A stretch of 64,000 bases of DNA from positions 310,001-374,000 of the forward strand of contig JAVXUO010000737.1 in the NCBI GenBank assembly GCA_033065855.1. Reading direction: 5' to 3'. Source of the DNA: Escallonia rubra. Its lineage: Eukaryota > Streptophyta > Magnoliopsida > Escalloniales > Escalloniaceae. Position 1 is the stretch's first letter; every line of letters begins with the position of its first letter. The notes under the pieces were generated by a model, which ran no database searches, was not told the origin of the DNA, and saw only the letters and a list, made by a program, of their open reading frames with translations. The translations under genes and the position numbers were made by a program. Shown here piece after piece: positions 48,911 through 60,209 of the stretch.

Positions 48911-49950
48911 ACCCCATAATTCAATAACTAGATTCTGTATTTGATCAAACGAACAAATCTCAACTTTTATCTTCATTCTCTTGCTCCCCACCAGTAAAAA
49001 TTTGAAGGAGCCTCAGTTATGCCATTGGTGGAAAACTCTTTTAAAGAGCACCTCAAGAGCCAAACAAGTCAAAGATGAATAACCTTTAAATATTTATGCT
49101 TTGTATTCTTTAGCATTTTTATAAGAGAGATATCTATGTTGTATGGTTCTCCTCCTAGGTGACTTTTTGATCCTCTTCGGAGGGATGTTGATGTTAGTTG
49201 ATGATAATATTTTTTGGTTTTTCTCCCGTTGAAAAAAGGCCAATTAAAGGTCAAACTGTGGTAAGCACCAAACTTGTCCACGGCCTTGCCAAGAGAAAAC
49301 AAATTTGGTTTCTTTTGTACTAAAACAACAAACTTGGTGTAAGAAATTAAGGACTTGTAACCAATGATATTCTAAGCATTTGTTAATATTGCCTTTTGAC
49401 AATAAGATGATACAAAGATAACGATCGAGGGGTATTTCGGGACATAGTCTAAGTGACTTCCGGTGCGAGTACAGGGTACTTCGATTGATATGCAAGTGGG
49501 TTGATAGTCTCATAACGAGACAATTACGATTTTCAAGAGATCTTAGATATGATTTTTAACATACTTGAATTGCATAAAAAGTTAGGTACTCGTTATACAT
49601 GTTTGAGTTATGTTCTAACGTTGATTCCACGAACTTCGTAAGTGCGTCTGACTAGTGTTTTCATTCTAAGTTTTACATTGTGCTAAATGCCTTATTTGTG
49701 AGAATTAGGAAAAGGACCTTGAAAGTGTTCTAAAATCTTTTGCCTTTGGTCAAAAACTATTTCTGAAACAAAATTCCTAAAACAGTGAGGTGCCATGAGT
49801 TGGCATTTTCAGTTTGACCACAGACCGCCTATGTGGCGGTGTCAATGAAAGAGCCTGTTCCCAAAGTCAAATACCCTCACACACACGGCTATGTTTGAGG
49901 GGTCGTTTTAGGGTGCCCCAGAATCCAATAAAGGTTCTTATTTTTCAAAA
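48911..49950. other. Intergenic region, no gene recognised
   Basis: AT-rich, unrecognised. Confidence 0.45.
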
Positions 49951-51214
49951 CAACAACAATAATAATAATAGTAATAATAATGATCGAGAGTCACGTATGT
50001 TTGAAAGGGAGCGTCTAGTTTTAAATTTTATTATGTCCTTTATTAACTTTAGCAACAATTGAAGTGAAGCAAATACATGAATGTGTGAAAATATACATGC
50101 TCTTTTCTTAAAAAAATTCTAAATTTGGACATGAGAATATCTTGTGTCCCCAAAAAGATATGTCCTGATTTCCGAGAGAGGAAACAAGAAATGTTGGTGC
50201 CATATTCAATTGATTTGACTTTTGATCAACTTACATCATCCTCTCGAATCATTATCACTAGCAACGAATCCATCCATTGACACGGTGGTCAATTGACCTC
50301 TATTATCAAGCTTTGAGAAGAAAATTGCACTAGTAAAATAATCATGAAGCTTTTCAAAAACTAGGCTGTCACCTGATTTCTTCTATGGATTTGCAATCAT
50401 AAAATTTGACTAACGATATTAATTAAAGTTGTTCTGGCATTTTGCGTGCGCTCAGTTAGAACTTGCAAAGACAATTTTTAGACAACAACAATAATAATAA
50501 TAATAATAATAATCGAGAGTCACATATGTTGAAAGGACGCAATCACGAGGTGAGCACAAAGCGAACTATTCTTTCGCCTTATACTAAAGAATACTTTGTG
50601 CTCGCCGCTTATAGTGGCATATGCCCATTTTTGGAGGGGTATTCCTTCATTGGATGCACCCCTAAAAATTATTACGATCAAATTTATGTTAAACATTTAT
50701 TTCCTGATTCTATATTCTCTCGAACTTCCCTCTTGCAGCTTAATATCTTTCGGGAATGCGAATGTTTGGAATAAAAAAGAAAAGAAAAGAAAGGGAGCGT
50801 CTATTTTTATATTTTATTACGTTCTTTATTAACTTTAACAACAATTGAAGTGAAGCAAATAGAATATCTCGTGTCCCCTAAAAGATATGTCCTGATTTCC
50901 GAAAGAGGAAACAAGAAATGTTGGTGCCATTTAATTGATTTGACTTTTGATCAACTTACATCATCCTCTCAAATCGTTATCACTAGCGATGAATCCATCC
51001 ATTGTCAAGGTGGTCAATCGACCTCTATTATCTAGATTTGAGAAGAAAATTGCACTAGTAATTAAAATAATCATGAAGCTTTTCAAAAACTAGGCTGTCA
51101 CCTGATTTTCTTCTATGGACTTGCAATCATAAAATTTGACTAACGATATTAATTAAAGTTGTTCTGGCATTTTGCGTGCGCTCGGTCTACACGAGAACCT
51201 GCAAAGACAATTTT
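49951..51214. repeat. Large tandem duplication (units 49951-50482 and 50483-51214)
   Basis: Both units start with CAACAACAATAATAATAATA and GAGAGTCAC and end at GCAAAGACAATTTT. They are nearly identical over several hundred bases. Unit 2 carries a 258-bp insertion and lacks about 60 bp found in unit 1 (50075-50135 region). The AAT microsatellite at each unit start may have mediated the duplication. Confidence 0.9.
50537..50794. other. Insertion of unknown origin in duplicated unit 2
   Basis: Present only in unit 2 and bounded by GAAAGG at 50531-50536 and 50789-50794. It contains a strong hairpin at 50549-50606 (arms GGTGAGCACAAAG / CTTTGTGCTCGCC and TATTCTTT / AAAGAATA). An open frame crosses it but has no known domain. 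Confidence 0.6.
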
Positions 51215-51820
51215 CTCGCCTTTGCCTCAAACTTTTTTCTTCCAAGACTGAGCAAATGATTTTGATGTCTGCTGGGAACTTATTATCCGACATACAAATG
51301 GAGCCTTAGTAGATCAAACATAAATAGGGAGGGCTGTTGCCTCTGCCCCATGTTTGAAAATTTTCGTGTTGCTATTACTACCCACTCAATAACCCTTATC
51401 AAACGTATATTTGCTCCTGTACAAATATTTTCTAAGCACCTAATAAATGTGCACACTTATTCAACCAGTTTCTTATGACACTGTTCTTATCAGTTAGTGT
51501 GCATGTGTCAGGGAGAAACTTGGCAGCAAGTTAGTATGGTGTTGATGGCAACAAATATCGCTCGCAATAAAAATTAATTAAAAAAATAATAAAAGGCAAA
51601 TGTGAAATATGTCACTGAAGGAAAAAACTATTGTCTTGTAAAGTGTCCTTAACGACATTTCTATAAGATCACTGACTGTGATTTAAACGACGATTGTGAT
51701 AAATGCCACCAGAAGAAAGAATATGCATCATCTAACTAAAGCGTCTTTCGCGAAATTAAATAGCATTTTGGTGCCAGTGGCACCAAACTTTTTTGTTGCC
51801 AATTTTTCCACGTGAGATAG
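51215..51820. other. Intergenic region, no gene recognised
   Basis: AT-rich, with no supportable feature. Confidence 0.45.
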
Positions 51821-51960
51821 TTTTTTTTTTTTTGCCTCAATGATGGGATCCGTCACCCCTAATCTCTAGATCTCCATGAGCCTCGAATCTCCGAACTTCC
51901 ACAGACAAAGAGAAGGTCTTCCTCACTAGACTATTGCCTTGATCTCTTGCGTGCTAGATG
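51821..51960 (-). mobile_element. Candidate tRNA-derived SINE
   Basis: On the minus strand an A-box-like TAGTCTAGTGAGGA (51933-51920) and B-box-like GGAGATTCGAGGC (51892-51880) precede a 13-base A-run (T-run 51821-51833). Flanks CGTGAGATAG and CGTGCTAGATGG are only weakly duplicated. Confidence 0.5.
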
Positions 51961-52034
51961 GTGTCATAAGAACTGCATGATGTTTTGGTAAAACTCAAAA
52001 GGTATGAAGTTCCACGATTCCTTGATTCAATATA

Positions 52035-53028
52035 GAGTGCAATACGCAGTTGACCACTGTACTATTAAGTAAATTTAACTTTGATAACTAGATTTTGATG
52101 TATGCCAAAGTAACCACTGAGTTCTTTAATCGACCCTAATCATGTCATTCTGTTAATTTCAGGCATCCACAAGCCCATTCATTTCCTTATGTCAGAGGCA
52201 AATCTGTCAGTTTTGAATTATTTTAGATTTTTGGTTGATTTTTTTAACTTCTTTTCTTCCCTCCATTGCCTCCTATCCCACTAGCAGTCGACCACGATAC
52301 CCCATGCAAGCCTCGCCACCCACCTTCAACACCCCATCCAAGCCTCGATAGTGTGTGTGTGTGTGTGACAACGTTTATGTGCATGACAGTGTGTATTATG
52401 TGTGTCCGTGTGACTAATCGTATGTGGGTGACAATGTATGTGTTGGGGGGGGGGGGGGGGGTTGGTTCCCAGGGTGGAGATTCCGGTGGCGGTGAATCTT
52501 GGATACAACAATCATCGTTTGGCAATGGAGGGGTGTCAGGTGACTTTTCACGACACAAATCCAAGAATGTGTAGATTTCATGAAAGTGGTCATTGTAAGA
52601 AGTGATTTTTTTATGCGCGATTGATTATGTGTGTGTGTGCACGCGCGTGCGCGTGTATGAGTATGCATGGGGGGGGGGGGATGGGTGAATTCGATCAATG
52701 AGTGTGTGTGGCCGGGTGGGTGGAAGGTGTTGCATGGTTGTGTTTGGTGGTTAGGCATGGTTGTACTTGGCAGTTGGTGGTGGTAGCGTGTGGTGGTTGA
52801 TAGTGTGTTAGGCTTGAGGGAAGTCTGGGGAGAAAGGAAGAAGAAGTAATTGAAATAATAGATTTACCCCTGATGAAGCCACTTAATGGGCTTGGGATTG
52901 ACGGAGCCTAATAGAATGACTTGATAGGAAAAATTGAAGAATTCATTGGTCCCTTTTATACAGATCGATATCCTGTGATCAAAATTAAATTTGCCTAATA
53001 GTAGAGTAGTCAACCGCATATTTGACTC
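52035..53028. mobile_element. MULE-like non-autonomous element with GT/G-rich core
   Basis: Ends GAGTGCAATACGCAGTTGAC and (complement of right) GAGTCAAATATGCGGTTGAC. Inverted similarity continues about 100 bp (CTACTATTA and AAATTTAA blocks). The 9-bp flanks are TTCAATATA (52026-52034) and TTCAAGATA (53029-53037), 8 of 9. The core carries (GT)n, 17 consecutive G at 52445-52461 and 12 G at 52669-52680, with an alternating GC/GT run near 52638-52655. No transposase. Confidence 0.8.
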
Positions 53029-53037
53029 TTCAAGATA

Positions 53038-54637
53038 TGAAGTTCTACATTTTCTCAATACAAATTGACTTATTGATTACTTACATATAAATGAAGTAGT
53101 TGACTGCAACTTTAATTTGTAAGCGGAGAAGCTAAATGTAAACCTTATATTCTAAATCCGCGCCTTATGATCCTCAATTGTTAAGAAATGAATTTTAATC
53201 AAGTAAAAGCATAAGAATTTAGGCTCTCATTCTTTAACAATTTCCAAGAATATTGCGAAAAGAAGAATTCTATATTGAGCTTATCAATCTATGATGTTTG
53301 TTTATAAAGCCTATAATAGTGTAAGTTCTTTCTTTCTGAAACCTAACTGGAAGAACTTCCAGTATTTTGTTTTTTTCTTCTCTATTTCATATTTATAATT
53401 CATATTTCCATATTATGCAATTCTTTGACTCATTAATAACTCCTGCATATATCTCAAATAGCTTCAATTTCCCATTCATGGATTAGCCAAATGCTTCCCG
53501 GATTTGATTAAAGTCTTACAATTGAAATTAAAAGTTGGAAATAGAGGCAACCCTACCATAGAACTGATATTCGACAACATCTGATAATTATTAACGCTTG
53601 AAAAACCAACTTTTTCTGGAAGGTGAAAATGTTAATAACCTCTCGTATAGACCAAAAAATTAAGAATTTGTGAAAATAAAATCATGTATGATGCTTTCTA
53701 AATTTTGAGAGAAAATACATATTGACAAACAATGGCTAAAATAAGATGGAAGCTATGAACATAAACGATGTTGGTGCGGAAGGCTTTTAGGATATGACCG
53801 TTTATGTATTGTCAGAGATGTGAGGAAATAAAAAGAACTTTTAGCCTACATCAAATTGAGGTACTTCATATATTCCATTAAATTTCTGATATATGTAAAG
53901 TGTTGTATAAAACATCAGAATATGACAAGTAATAAGTATAAAAAAATCTTTGTGCCTCGAAAACAAATATCAAAGAAAATGAATGAGTGAAGTTATAACT
54001 AACACCCTTTGAGTTTTTTTTTTGTTTTGTTTTGATATCCAACATTATAAATTCTGAGAGGTTCGACTAATAACAATAAAAAAAGTATCTGAGAGAGTCG
54101 ATTGTAATAACTTTACGATATGTCAACATCAACATTAAGCTCTACTCACTTAACAGTTATCATGTTCTTTCTTTTTTCGCCGCCCCCCCAGAATAGTCTG
54201 GTTCATGCATCGAACTTATGCACAAGATAACTTGAGCGATCGTCAATACACACGCTTGATGCATGTGGTACAACCATAATGTAAACATTCAATTCATGAA
54301 TTCGGTGAACAGAGCACAGTATTTTTTTTTCTCTTCCTGCTTGCTTTAAACGGGCAGGAACAACAAAGTCCAAATCCTTTAATACAGGATCAATACCAAG
54401 AGCTTACAATCATACTTACTACTATTATACAATCAATGTTGGTTGCTTTCGTGTAACTAATGCTCAATTAATCACCCAAGCAAGTCAACTCTATAACCCT
54501 ATATATGAGTTAAATATTAACAAAGTCAACTCCCCCATCCCCTCCTCACCTCAAAAAGGAAAAAAAGAAAAAGAAAAAAGACACCGAAAATAGAAAAAAA
54601 AAAAACTGATGAGTTGCAGGAAGGCACCATAGCTAAC
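53038..54637. other. Intergenic and probable 3' UTR of the third ERF
   Basis: AT-rich, with no gene recognised. The right end should contain the 3' UTR of the ERF at 54638. Confidence 0.5.
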
Positions 54638-55186
54638 TTAAATTGTTACCGTCTCTTTTGTGTTCTTCTCTGCAAACCCTAAAAGGTCCTCTAACAGCTG
54701 ATTATCCAAGTACTCAAACACAATAACTTCTTTGCCATGTTCAGCCTGCCTCATCTTCCCCGTAATATCACCTTTAACCAAGCTGGAGGAGGGGGAAGGT
54801 GAAGGCAGCAATGGTGACGATGACGACGACCGCAACAATGGCCGTGGCAACGACAAGGAGCTCAGCAATGGCGACGACAACGATGAAGACGCGGCAGAGG
54901 AGGAGGAGGAGCAGGAGGAGGAGAAAGGAGGAGGGTATTCATCAGCGAAGTTGAGAACCGCAAAAGGGCCTCTCATTTCGAACGCGGCTTTGTCATAAGC
55001 TCTTGCTGCATCCTCAGCCCTACTGAAAGTTCCTAGCCAGAGCCGAGTTCCTTTGCAGTTGGAATCACGAATCTCTGCTCCGTACTTCCCCCATGGCCTC
55101 TTTCTCACACCCCGGTACTTGATTTCTTCGCCTTGATGACCATTTTCTTCTTTGCCCTTGCTCAATTCAGCAGCGCCTTCATTCAT
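54638..55186 (-). CDS. ERF transcription factor with EDLL motif (group IXc AP2/ERF)
   Basis: Intronless, 182 residues. The start is the ATG giving [11 protein letters not shown]; a longer frame would need a TTG. The AP2 domain spans residues 24-81 ([42 protein letters not shown]). The residue after KY is Gly (KYGAEIRD) where group IX usually has Ala, and LNFA replaces LNFP at the domain end. A long low-complexity Ser/Pro/Leu linker (about 85-140) follows. [17 protein letters not shown] near the C-terminus is an EDLL activation motif. It resembles the ERF095/ERF098 gene at 39.5 kb more than the ERF1-type gene. The TATA box is 58 bp upstream of the ATG. A probable nuclear GCC-box regulator of ethylene/jasmonate or defence genes. 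Confidence 0.93.
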   Translation of the reverse strand: MNEGAAELSKGKEENGHQGEEIKYRGVRKRPWGKYGAEIRDSNCKGTRLWLGTFSRAEDAARAYDKAAFEMRGPFAVLNFADEYPPPFSSSCSSSSSAASSSLSSPLLSSLSLPRPLLRSSSSSPLLPSPSPSSSLVKGDITGKMRQAEHGKEVIVFEYLDNQLLEDLLGFAEKNTKETVTI

Positions 55187-55243
55187 CTTCTCTTTCAAGT
55201 TTGAGAGTGATGGAGTACATGCATATGCCTTGTGTACCGTTTG

Positions 55244-55251
55244 TATTTATA
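55244..55251 (-). promoter_or_regulatory. TATA box of the third ERF
   Basis: TATAAATA on the minus strand implies a leader of only about 30 nt. Confidence 0.7.
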
Positions 55252-55259
55252 GTGAGCGG

Positions 55260-55673
55260 GAAAAGTCTTCATTGTATGTGTACAGGGGTCCCCCTATTGT
55301 GGTGCTGGTGGTCTTCTTAAATGTTTCAATGAACGTTTTCAACGCAGGGCCCGTTAGAATAGAGGAGAAAAGAAGACACTGTTCAACAACTCTGTTTAGT
55401 TTGCCACGTACATGAATCATCACCCGGATGGCTTCAGCAGTTTAGTTGAAACCAAAGAGGTTCACTCTCTTGTGCTTCTTTTTAAGATTTTTCTTTGGTT
55501 GATCGTAGGTTATTTGGGTCTGGAGTATGCCATGGTGTAGTCCTTCTCCCCCTTTAATGCCCTAATCTCTGGCGTGGGAGTAAATTGATCACAGATCTTG
55601 TGATACACCGCTAAATTTCTGTTACCATTTGAATATCCAACACACCCATTGTTTTTTGGTTCTTAACCAGTGA
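55260..55673. other. Upstream region of the third ERF
   Basis: Promoter sequence and spacer up to the hAT insertion. It includes GCCACGTAC at 55402, a G-box-like core. No gene. Confidence 0.4.
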
Positions 55674-56795
55674 GCTTCAATCAGTGGCGGAACCAGGATT
55701 TCATTCCGAGGGGGCAAAAAATATATTGAAGTCAATAAATATTTTAATAAGTAAATAGCGCACAAAAACAAAGTACATTTTTCGATAATGCACAAAACAT
55801 ACTAACACTTTGATTTCTACACTCATTCTTATTAGACTGCAATAACTTTTCCGTCTTTGCTTTCTTTTGAAAGTACTTTTCCATTCTGAAAAAATATATT
55901 TTATTTTAAGTATCAATCCATCAATTATCAATCAAATAACCTAGTTAATTACAAATATTTTATTCTTTTACTTTTCCAGTCATGTTTTATTATCGCGTTA
56001 ACCTAATTAACTTAATTTCAACCCACCATTAAACTAAATCACATATCCGACATCTCAATCCAATTGGGTCCCATCCTCCATCAACAATCTCAAATCTCAA
56101 GTGCTCAATGCACAATTAACAACTAATAATCAACAATTAATAATCTCAAATTTCAAATTTCAAATGCATAATTAACACAACCTAAAATTATCAATCAAAT
56201 AATCAATGCTCAAATGGGATAAAAATCCAATTGGGTCCCATCCTCCATCAACAATCTCAAATCTCAAGTGCTCAATGCACGATTAACAACCATAAATCAT
56301 CAATTAATAATCTAAATTATCAAATACACATCTAACAACCTAAAATTATTAATCAAATAATCAATTCTCAATAGCAAAAGAAATCGTTCAAAATGCACAC
56401 TGACCTCAGTCCTCAGAAATCAAAACGGTGTTGTTGTCGCAATGTCGCTGGCGGTGGGTTCTTCGCCGTGACCATCGATAACTGAGGCTCAGAAGTCAGA
56501 AGTCAGATCTGCTTGAATTTCACTATTTCAGGCGCCGTGACCGCCGACCGGTGAGGTTCGTCACTTCCTCGGTTCGTTTGCCGGCTCGTAGATCTAAGCT
56601 AAATCTGGTAGAAGTTGGGGTGGGGACTGGGCGGTGCCGCGGTGACTGAGAGAGTGAGAGGCGCAGCGCCGTTCCGTGACTCCGTGAGCCCCTGCCGGTG
56701 AGCGACTGAGCGGTGACTTTCCGGTGAGAGTTGACTGAGTGAGTGAGAGCCGAGAGGATGAGAGAGAGAGAGAGAAAGTGGCGAATGAAAAAAAA

Positions 56796-58104
56796 GGGCT
56801 AATTACACCTATGTCCCTGAGGTTTGGGGGTAATTACACTCAAGGACACAAAGTTTCAAAATGTAACACTTATGTCCATCGACAAACGGAACCCTAAAAA
56901 TCTTAACGGTTTTAATGAAAAGACTGTATTGCCCCTGAGTTAGAACCTTATTTTTTTTAATGCCATTACTCTTATTTTTTTTAATGCCATTACTCTTTAA
57001 CCCCCCCAACCCCCCCCATCTGCATCCCCCTTCCCCGTCACCCACCCACCCCTGCATCCCTCTTCCCCGTCACCCACCTGCCCCTTCTTCCTCCCCTTCC
57101 TCGGCGCCGCACCACACCTGCCTCCCCCTTTCCCGTCACCCACCAGATCTGCGATCCCTATACCAATTTGTTATGTATATCCCTATCCCTATCCCTTTTC
57201 ATCTGAAGATGAGATCTGCGATCGGTGAAGATGGGATCTGCGACGGGGTGAATGGAGCGTGGGATCTGCGACAGGTGAGGGGAGGGTGGGGCAGCGAATG
57301 GGGTGAGGGGAGGGTGGGGGCGGCGACGGGGTGAGGGGAGGATGAGCGGCGACGACGGGGGAGTTGCAGAAAGAGAGAGTGTAAGGGAAGTTGGAGAGAA
57401 GGCGCCGGGGTGAATGAAGCGTGGGATCTGCAACGGGTGAGGGGAGGGTAGGGGCAACGAATGGGGTGAGGGGAGGGTGGGGGCGGCGACGGGGTGGGGG
57501 GAGGATGAGCGGCGGCGTAGGGGGAGTTGCAGAAAGAGAGAGTGTAAGGGAAGTTGGAGAGAGGAGGCCTCGGGGCTGTGGGAGGGAGGCGCTGGCAGGG
57601 TGGGGATAGGGAGCGCCAACGGCGTGGGGACAGAGAGGCGCCGGCAGCTAGGTAGGGGATGACTAATTAGATTGAGGAGTAACCCTAATTTAATTTCCAA
57701 ATTAGGGTTTTGAAACCCTAATTTTCAAATCAGGGTTTTGAAGCCCTAATTTGCAAATTAGGGTTGATTTTGAAACCCTAATTAAATCATTTGGACATTT
57801 GAAAGCTTAATTTGCAAATTTTAAAAGCTTAATTTAAAAATTAGTTTCAAACCCTAATTTTAAAGTAAGATTTGTTATCCTAATTTAAAATTTAAAAAAA
57901 TTATTCAAGATATATTGTACAAGGGCAGTATTGTCATTTTTAAAATACAAAATGATGAACAGTATATTTTTTGGATGGAATCCTAACGGTTGGACACGGG
58001 TGATACATTTGAAACATTTTTTATCACGGAATGTTACATTTTGAAACTTTGTGTCCTTGAGTGTAATTACCCCCTAACCTCAGGGACATAGGTGTAATTA
58101 GCCC
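56796..58104. mobile_element. Young MULE-like element nested in the hAT element
   Basis: Both arms begin GGGCTAATTACACCTATGTC when read inward. I count 72 identical of the first 73 bases between arms. Flanks are A-rich (GAAAAAAAA left, AAAAAAAAA right), compatible with a 9-bp duplication. The core holds a 2 x 162-bp GC-rich tandem repeat and then a series of AAACCCTAA/TTAGGGTTT motifs at 57680-57860. The long open frames in the core are composition artefacts. Confidence 0.88.
57251..57574. repeat. GC-rich tandem repeat, 2 x 162 bp
   Basis: Units at 57251-57412 and 57413-57574 share GCGTGGGATCTGC, GAATGGGGTGAGGGGAGGGT and GAGTTGCAGAAAGAGAGAGT in the same order. G-runs throughout could form quadruplexes. 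Confidence 0.85.
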
Positions 58105-58201
58105 AAAAAAAAAATACTATATATAAATATATATTTTTCAAAATCTGAGGGGGTGCTTTAGCCCCCCCTCGTACATATGTAGTTCCGCCCCTGGCTTCAA
58201 T

Positions 58202-59408
58202 TCTAATCGACGTGCAGATGGTATAAGATTCGGTGTCACATGCAGGGGTTACAATTTAAAGCAGCTTCATGGCTGATGGTCAGGTGAGTACCAAAAGTAG
58301 CTGTAAGGGCTGAATTCTCGTAATCCCGACGAGTCCTGCTAGAATAGTTCATTAGATCGAGCGAGTTCTTATAGCCGTATCTGAAGTCTGGAATCCAATC
58401 TGGTAGCTCTGAGTATGTACTAGCTTTGATACTTTTTATTTTTTTTAAAAAAGTAGAGGCTCAATTTTAGAAGTTTATGATTCTCTAATCTACTTGTAAT
58501 GAACTGTTTTACTTTTAGGATACGCCAACAAATGATAATACTAATTTTTTAAGGCAAAAGAGTAAAATTAAGATGATCGACACACGCACTTCGTTCAAGA
58601 AGTTCTTAAGCAAGGAGTTTCCATCACTTAAACTGCTAAAACTCAGCCCGCTCTAGTTACACGTGCTCTCGGCCTCGTTTAAGTAAAAGCGCATTTTGAA
58701 TTCACGATAATGAAGCTCGTCAAGAACCGTTCCAATTAAGTTGCTAGCCCGAAAACTGTTATCCGCCCTCCCAAGTTGCACCCACTGTTTAGAGAAAACT
58801 ACTGCTTCTTTTATTTGTTCATATTGCAAGTGTGAAATAGATAGTAAATATTCGAGCTCCCACATAATCTAGGAACCCAATTTGTAATTTTGCTTTTGAT
58901 GGAATGCAGTTCTCACTCTTAACCCAAAAAAAAAAAAAAAAAGAAGGGGAGCTGAAGACTTGGATGACGGATGGCTGACAGATTCAAGTAGAAATTCTTG
59001 TAAGGTGAACAAGGATGAAATCATGCGCGTACGTTGCACGTACAAGACATGGTGACCTGACGTCAGTACAGAGGCTTGGAGGGCTGCAACGTTTCTAGAA
59101 AAGTCCAAGGTCGGTGCAGCAATCAACTTCTGTACTTAAAGAGACCGTTCAGCTCGCTTTGCTTGAATATGATCCCAAAAAAAATAAAATAAAATTAGTG
59201 ACAAGAAATAGAGTTTGTGCGTGAATCATTTTGCGCCAATTGTTTACACTTAACTTAGAGTGGCTCGTTAAGGCTATTCTTTGGAATGAAAGTTTTACAA
59301 TCATGTGTTTATCACTAGTTTTTCTTTCTCAATTTTAGTTTTTTTTTATCTAGTTCTCTATTTATCTGTTTGGATTGTGGTATCAGTTGGTTTAACTAGT
59401 ACAAGTAA
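58202..59408. other. Intergenic region, no gene recognised
   Basis: AT-rich, with short frames of no recognisable type. Confidence 0.45.
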
Positions 59409-60209
59409 TTAATCTTAAACAAACTTTGACTCCTATCCGGGTTGTAGGAATCTTACTTCAACCTCGTGTATAGTGACAATTAATAGTCGTTAAATGTGTC
59501 TAGTGGCTTTTCTTCTAACACTTTCAACGATAATTATTAGCAGTAATTTTTTTGCGTCACTAAATAAAAGCCACTAAAAACATGTAGAGACGATTGATTG
59601 TCGCTATATAGGGGGTACACTACAAGGAATAAGGCCTTTAGCGACGGAAAAATCTGTCGCTAAAAGCCTATATTCCGTCGCTAAAACTTTTCGCGACGGA
59701 ATTACCGTCGCTAAAAGTCCCTCGTATAAAAGGCCGTTACTAAAAGTTTTGCGACGAAATTATAAAATCCGTTGTCTAATATAGAACGTTTGGCGACGGA
59801 TTTATTTCTAAATTAGAGACGGATATTCCGTCGCTAATTCTGTTTTACGTACTTAATTTATTTTCTTTTTTACGAAATTAGCGACGGGATAAAATATTTA
59901 GCGACGGAATTAATCTGTCGCTAAAAGTTAAAGTCATTTTTTAAAATTTTTAATGCCCAAACCTATAATAAAAAATTCAAACCAATTGGGTCCCATTCTC
60001 CGTCAACAATCTCAATATCTCAAATGCACAATTAACAATCTAAAATCATCAATTAACAAATCATTGATCAATAATCACAATTATCAAATGCACAATTAAC
60101 AACCTAAAATTATCAAACAAATAGTCAATGTTCAAATAACACAAAATTGTTCAAAATGTACATATCCGATGCTATTAATTTAAAATATTGTCTAATTATG
60201 GTTTAGAGT

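Larger units (their letters stand above)
55682..58193. mobile_element. Non-autonomous hAT element
   Basis: Ends CAGTGGCGGAACCAGG and (complement of right) CAGGGGCGGAACTAC. A perfect 8-bp duplication GCTTCAAT lies at 55674-55681 and 58194-58201. No transposase frame. The left third has two near-copies of a block containing CCAATTGGGTCCCATCCTCC (from about 56060 and 56225). The middle is GC-rich, and the right half is a nested MULE-like element. The insertion lies about 490 bp upstream of the third ERF start. Confidence 0.92.

Noticed and set aside
49965..50520. Regularly spaced repeats resembling an array
   Set aside because: AAT microsatellites and a two-unit tandem duplication; no CRISPR-like repeat/spacer structure exists in this plant sequence.
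52244..52758. His/Thr/Pro-rich open frames
   Set aside because: They translate GT and G runs in the core of a MULE-like element.
54732..54998. Acidic Glu/Asp-rich open frame on the plus strand
   Set aside because: Antisense of the Ser-rich linker and AP2 domain of the ERF at 54638-55186.
57158..57700. 180-codon open frame on the minus strand, and several plus-strand frames, in the GC-rich core
   Set aside because: Pro/Ser/Leu low-complexity translation of a GC-rich tandem repeat inside a MULE-like element; no domain, and both strands are open by composition.
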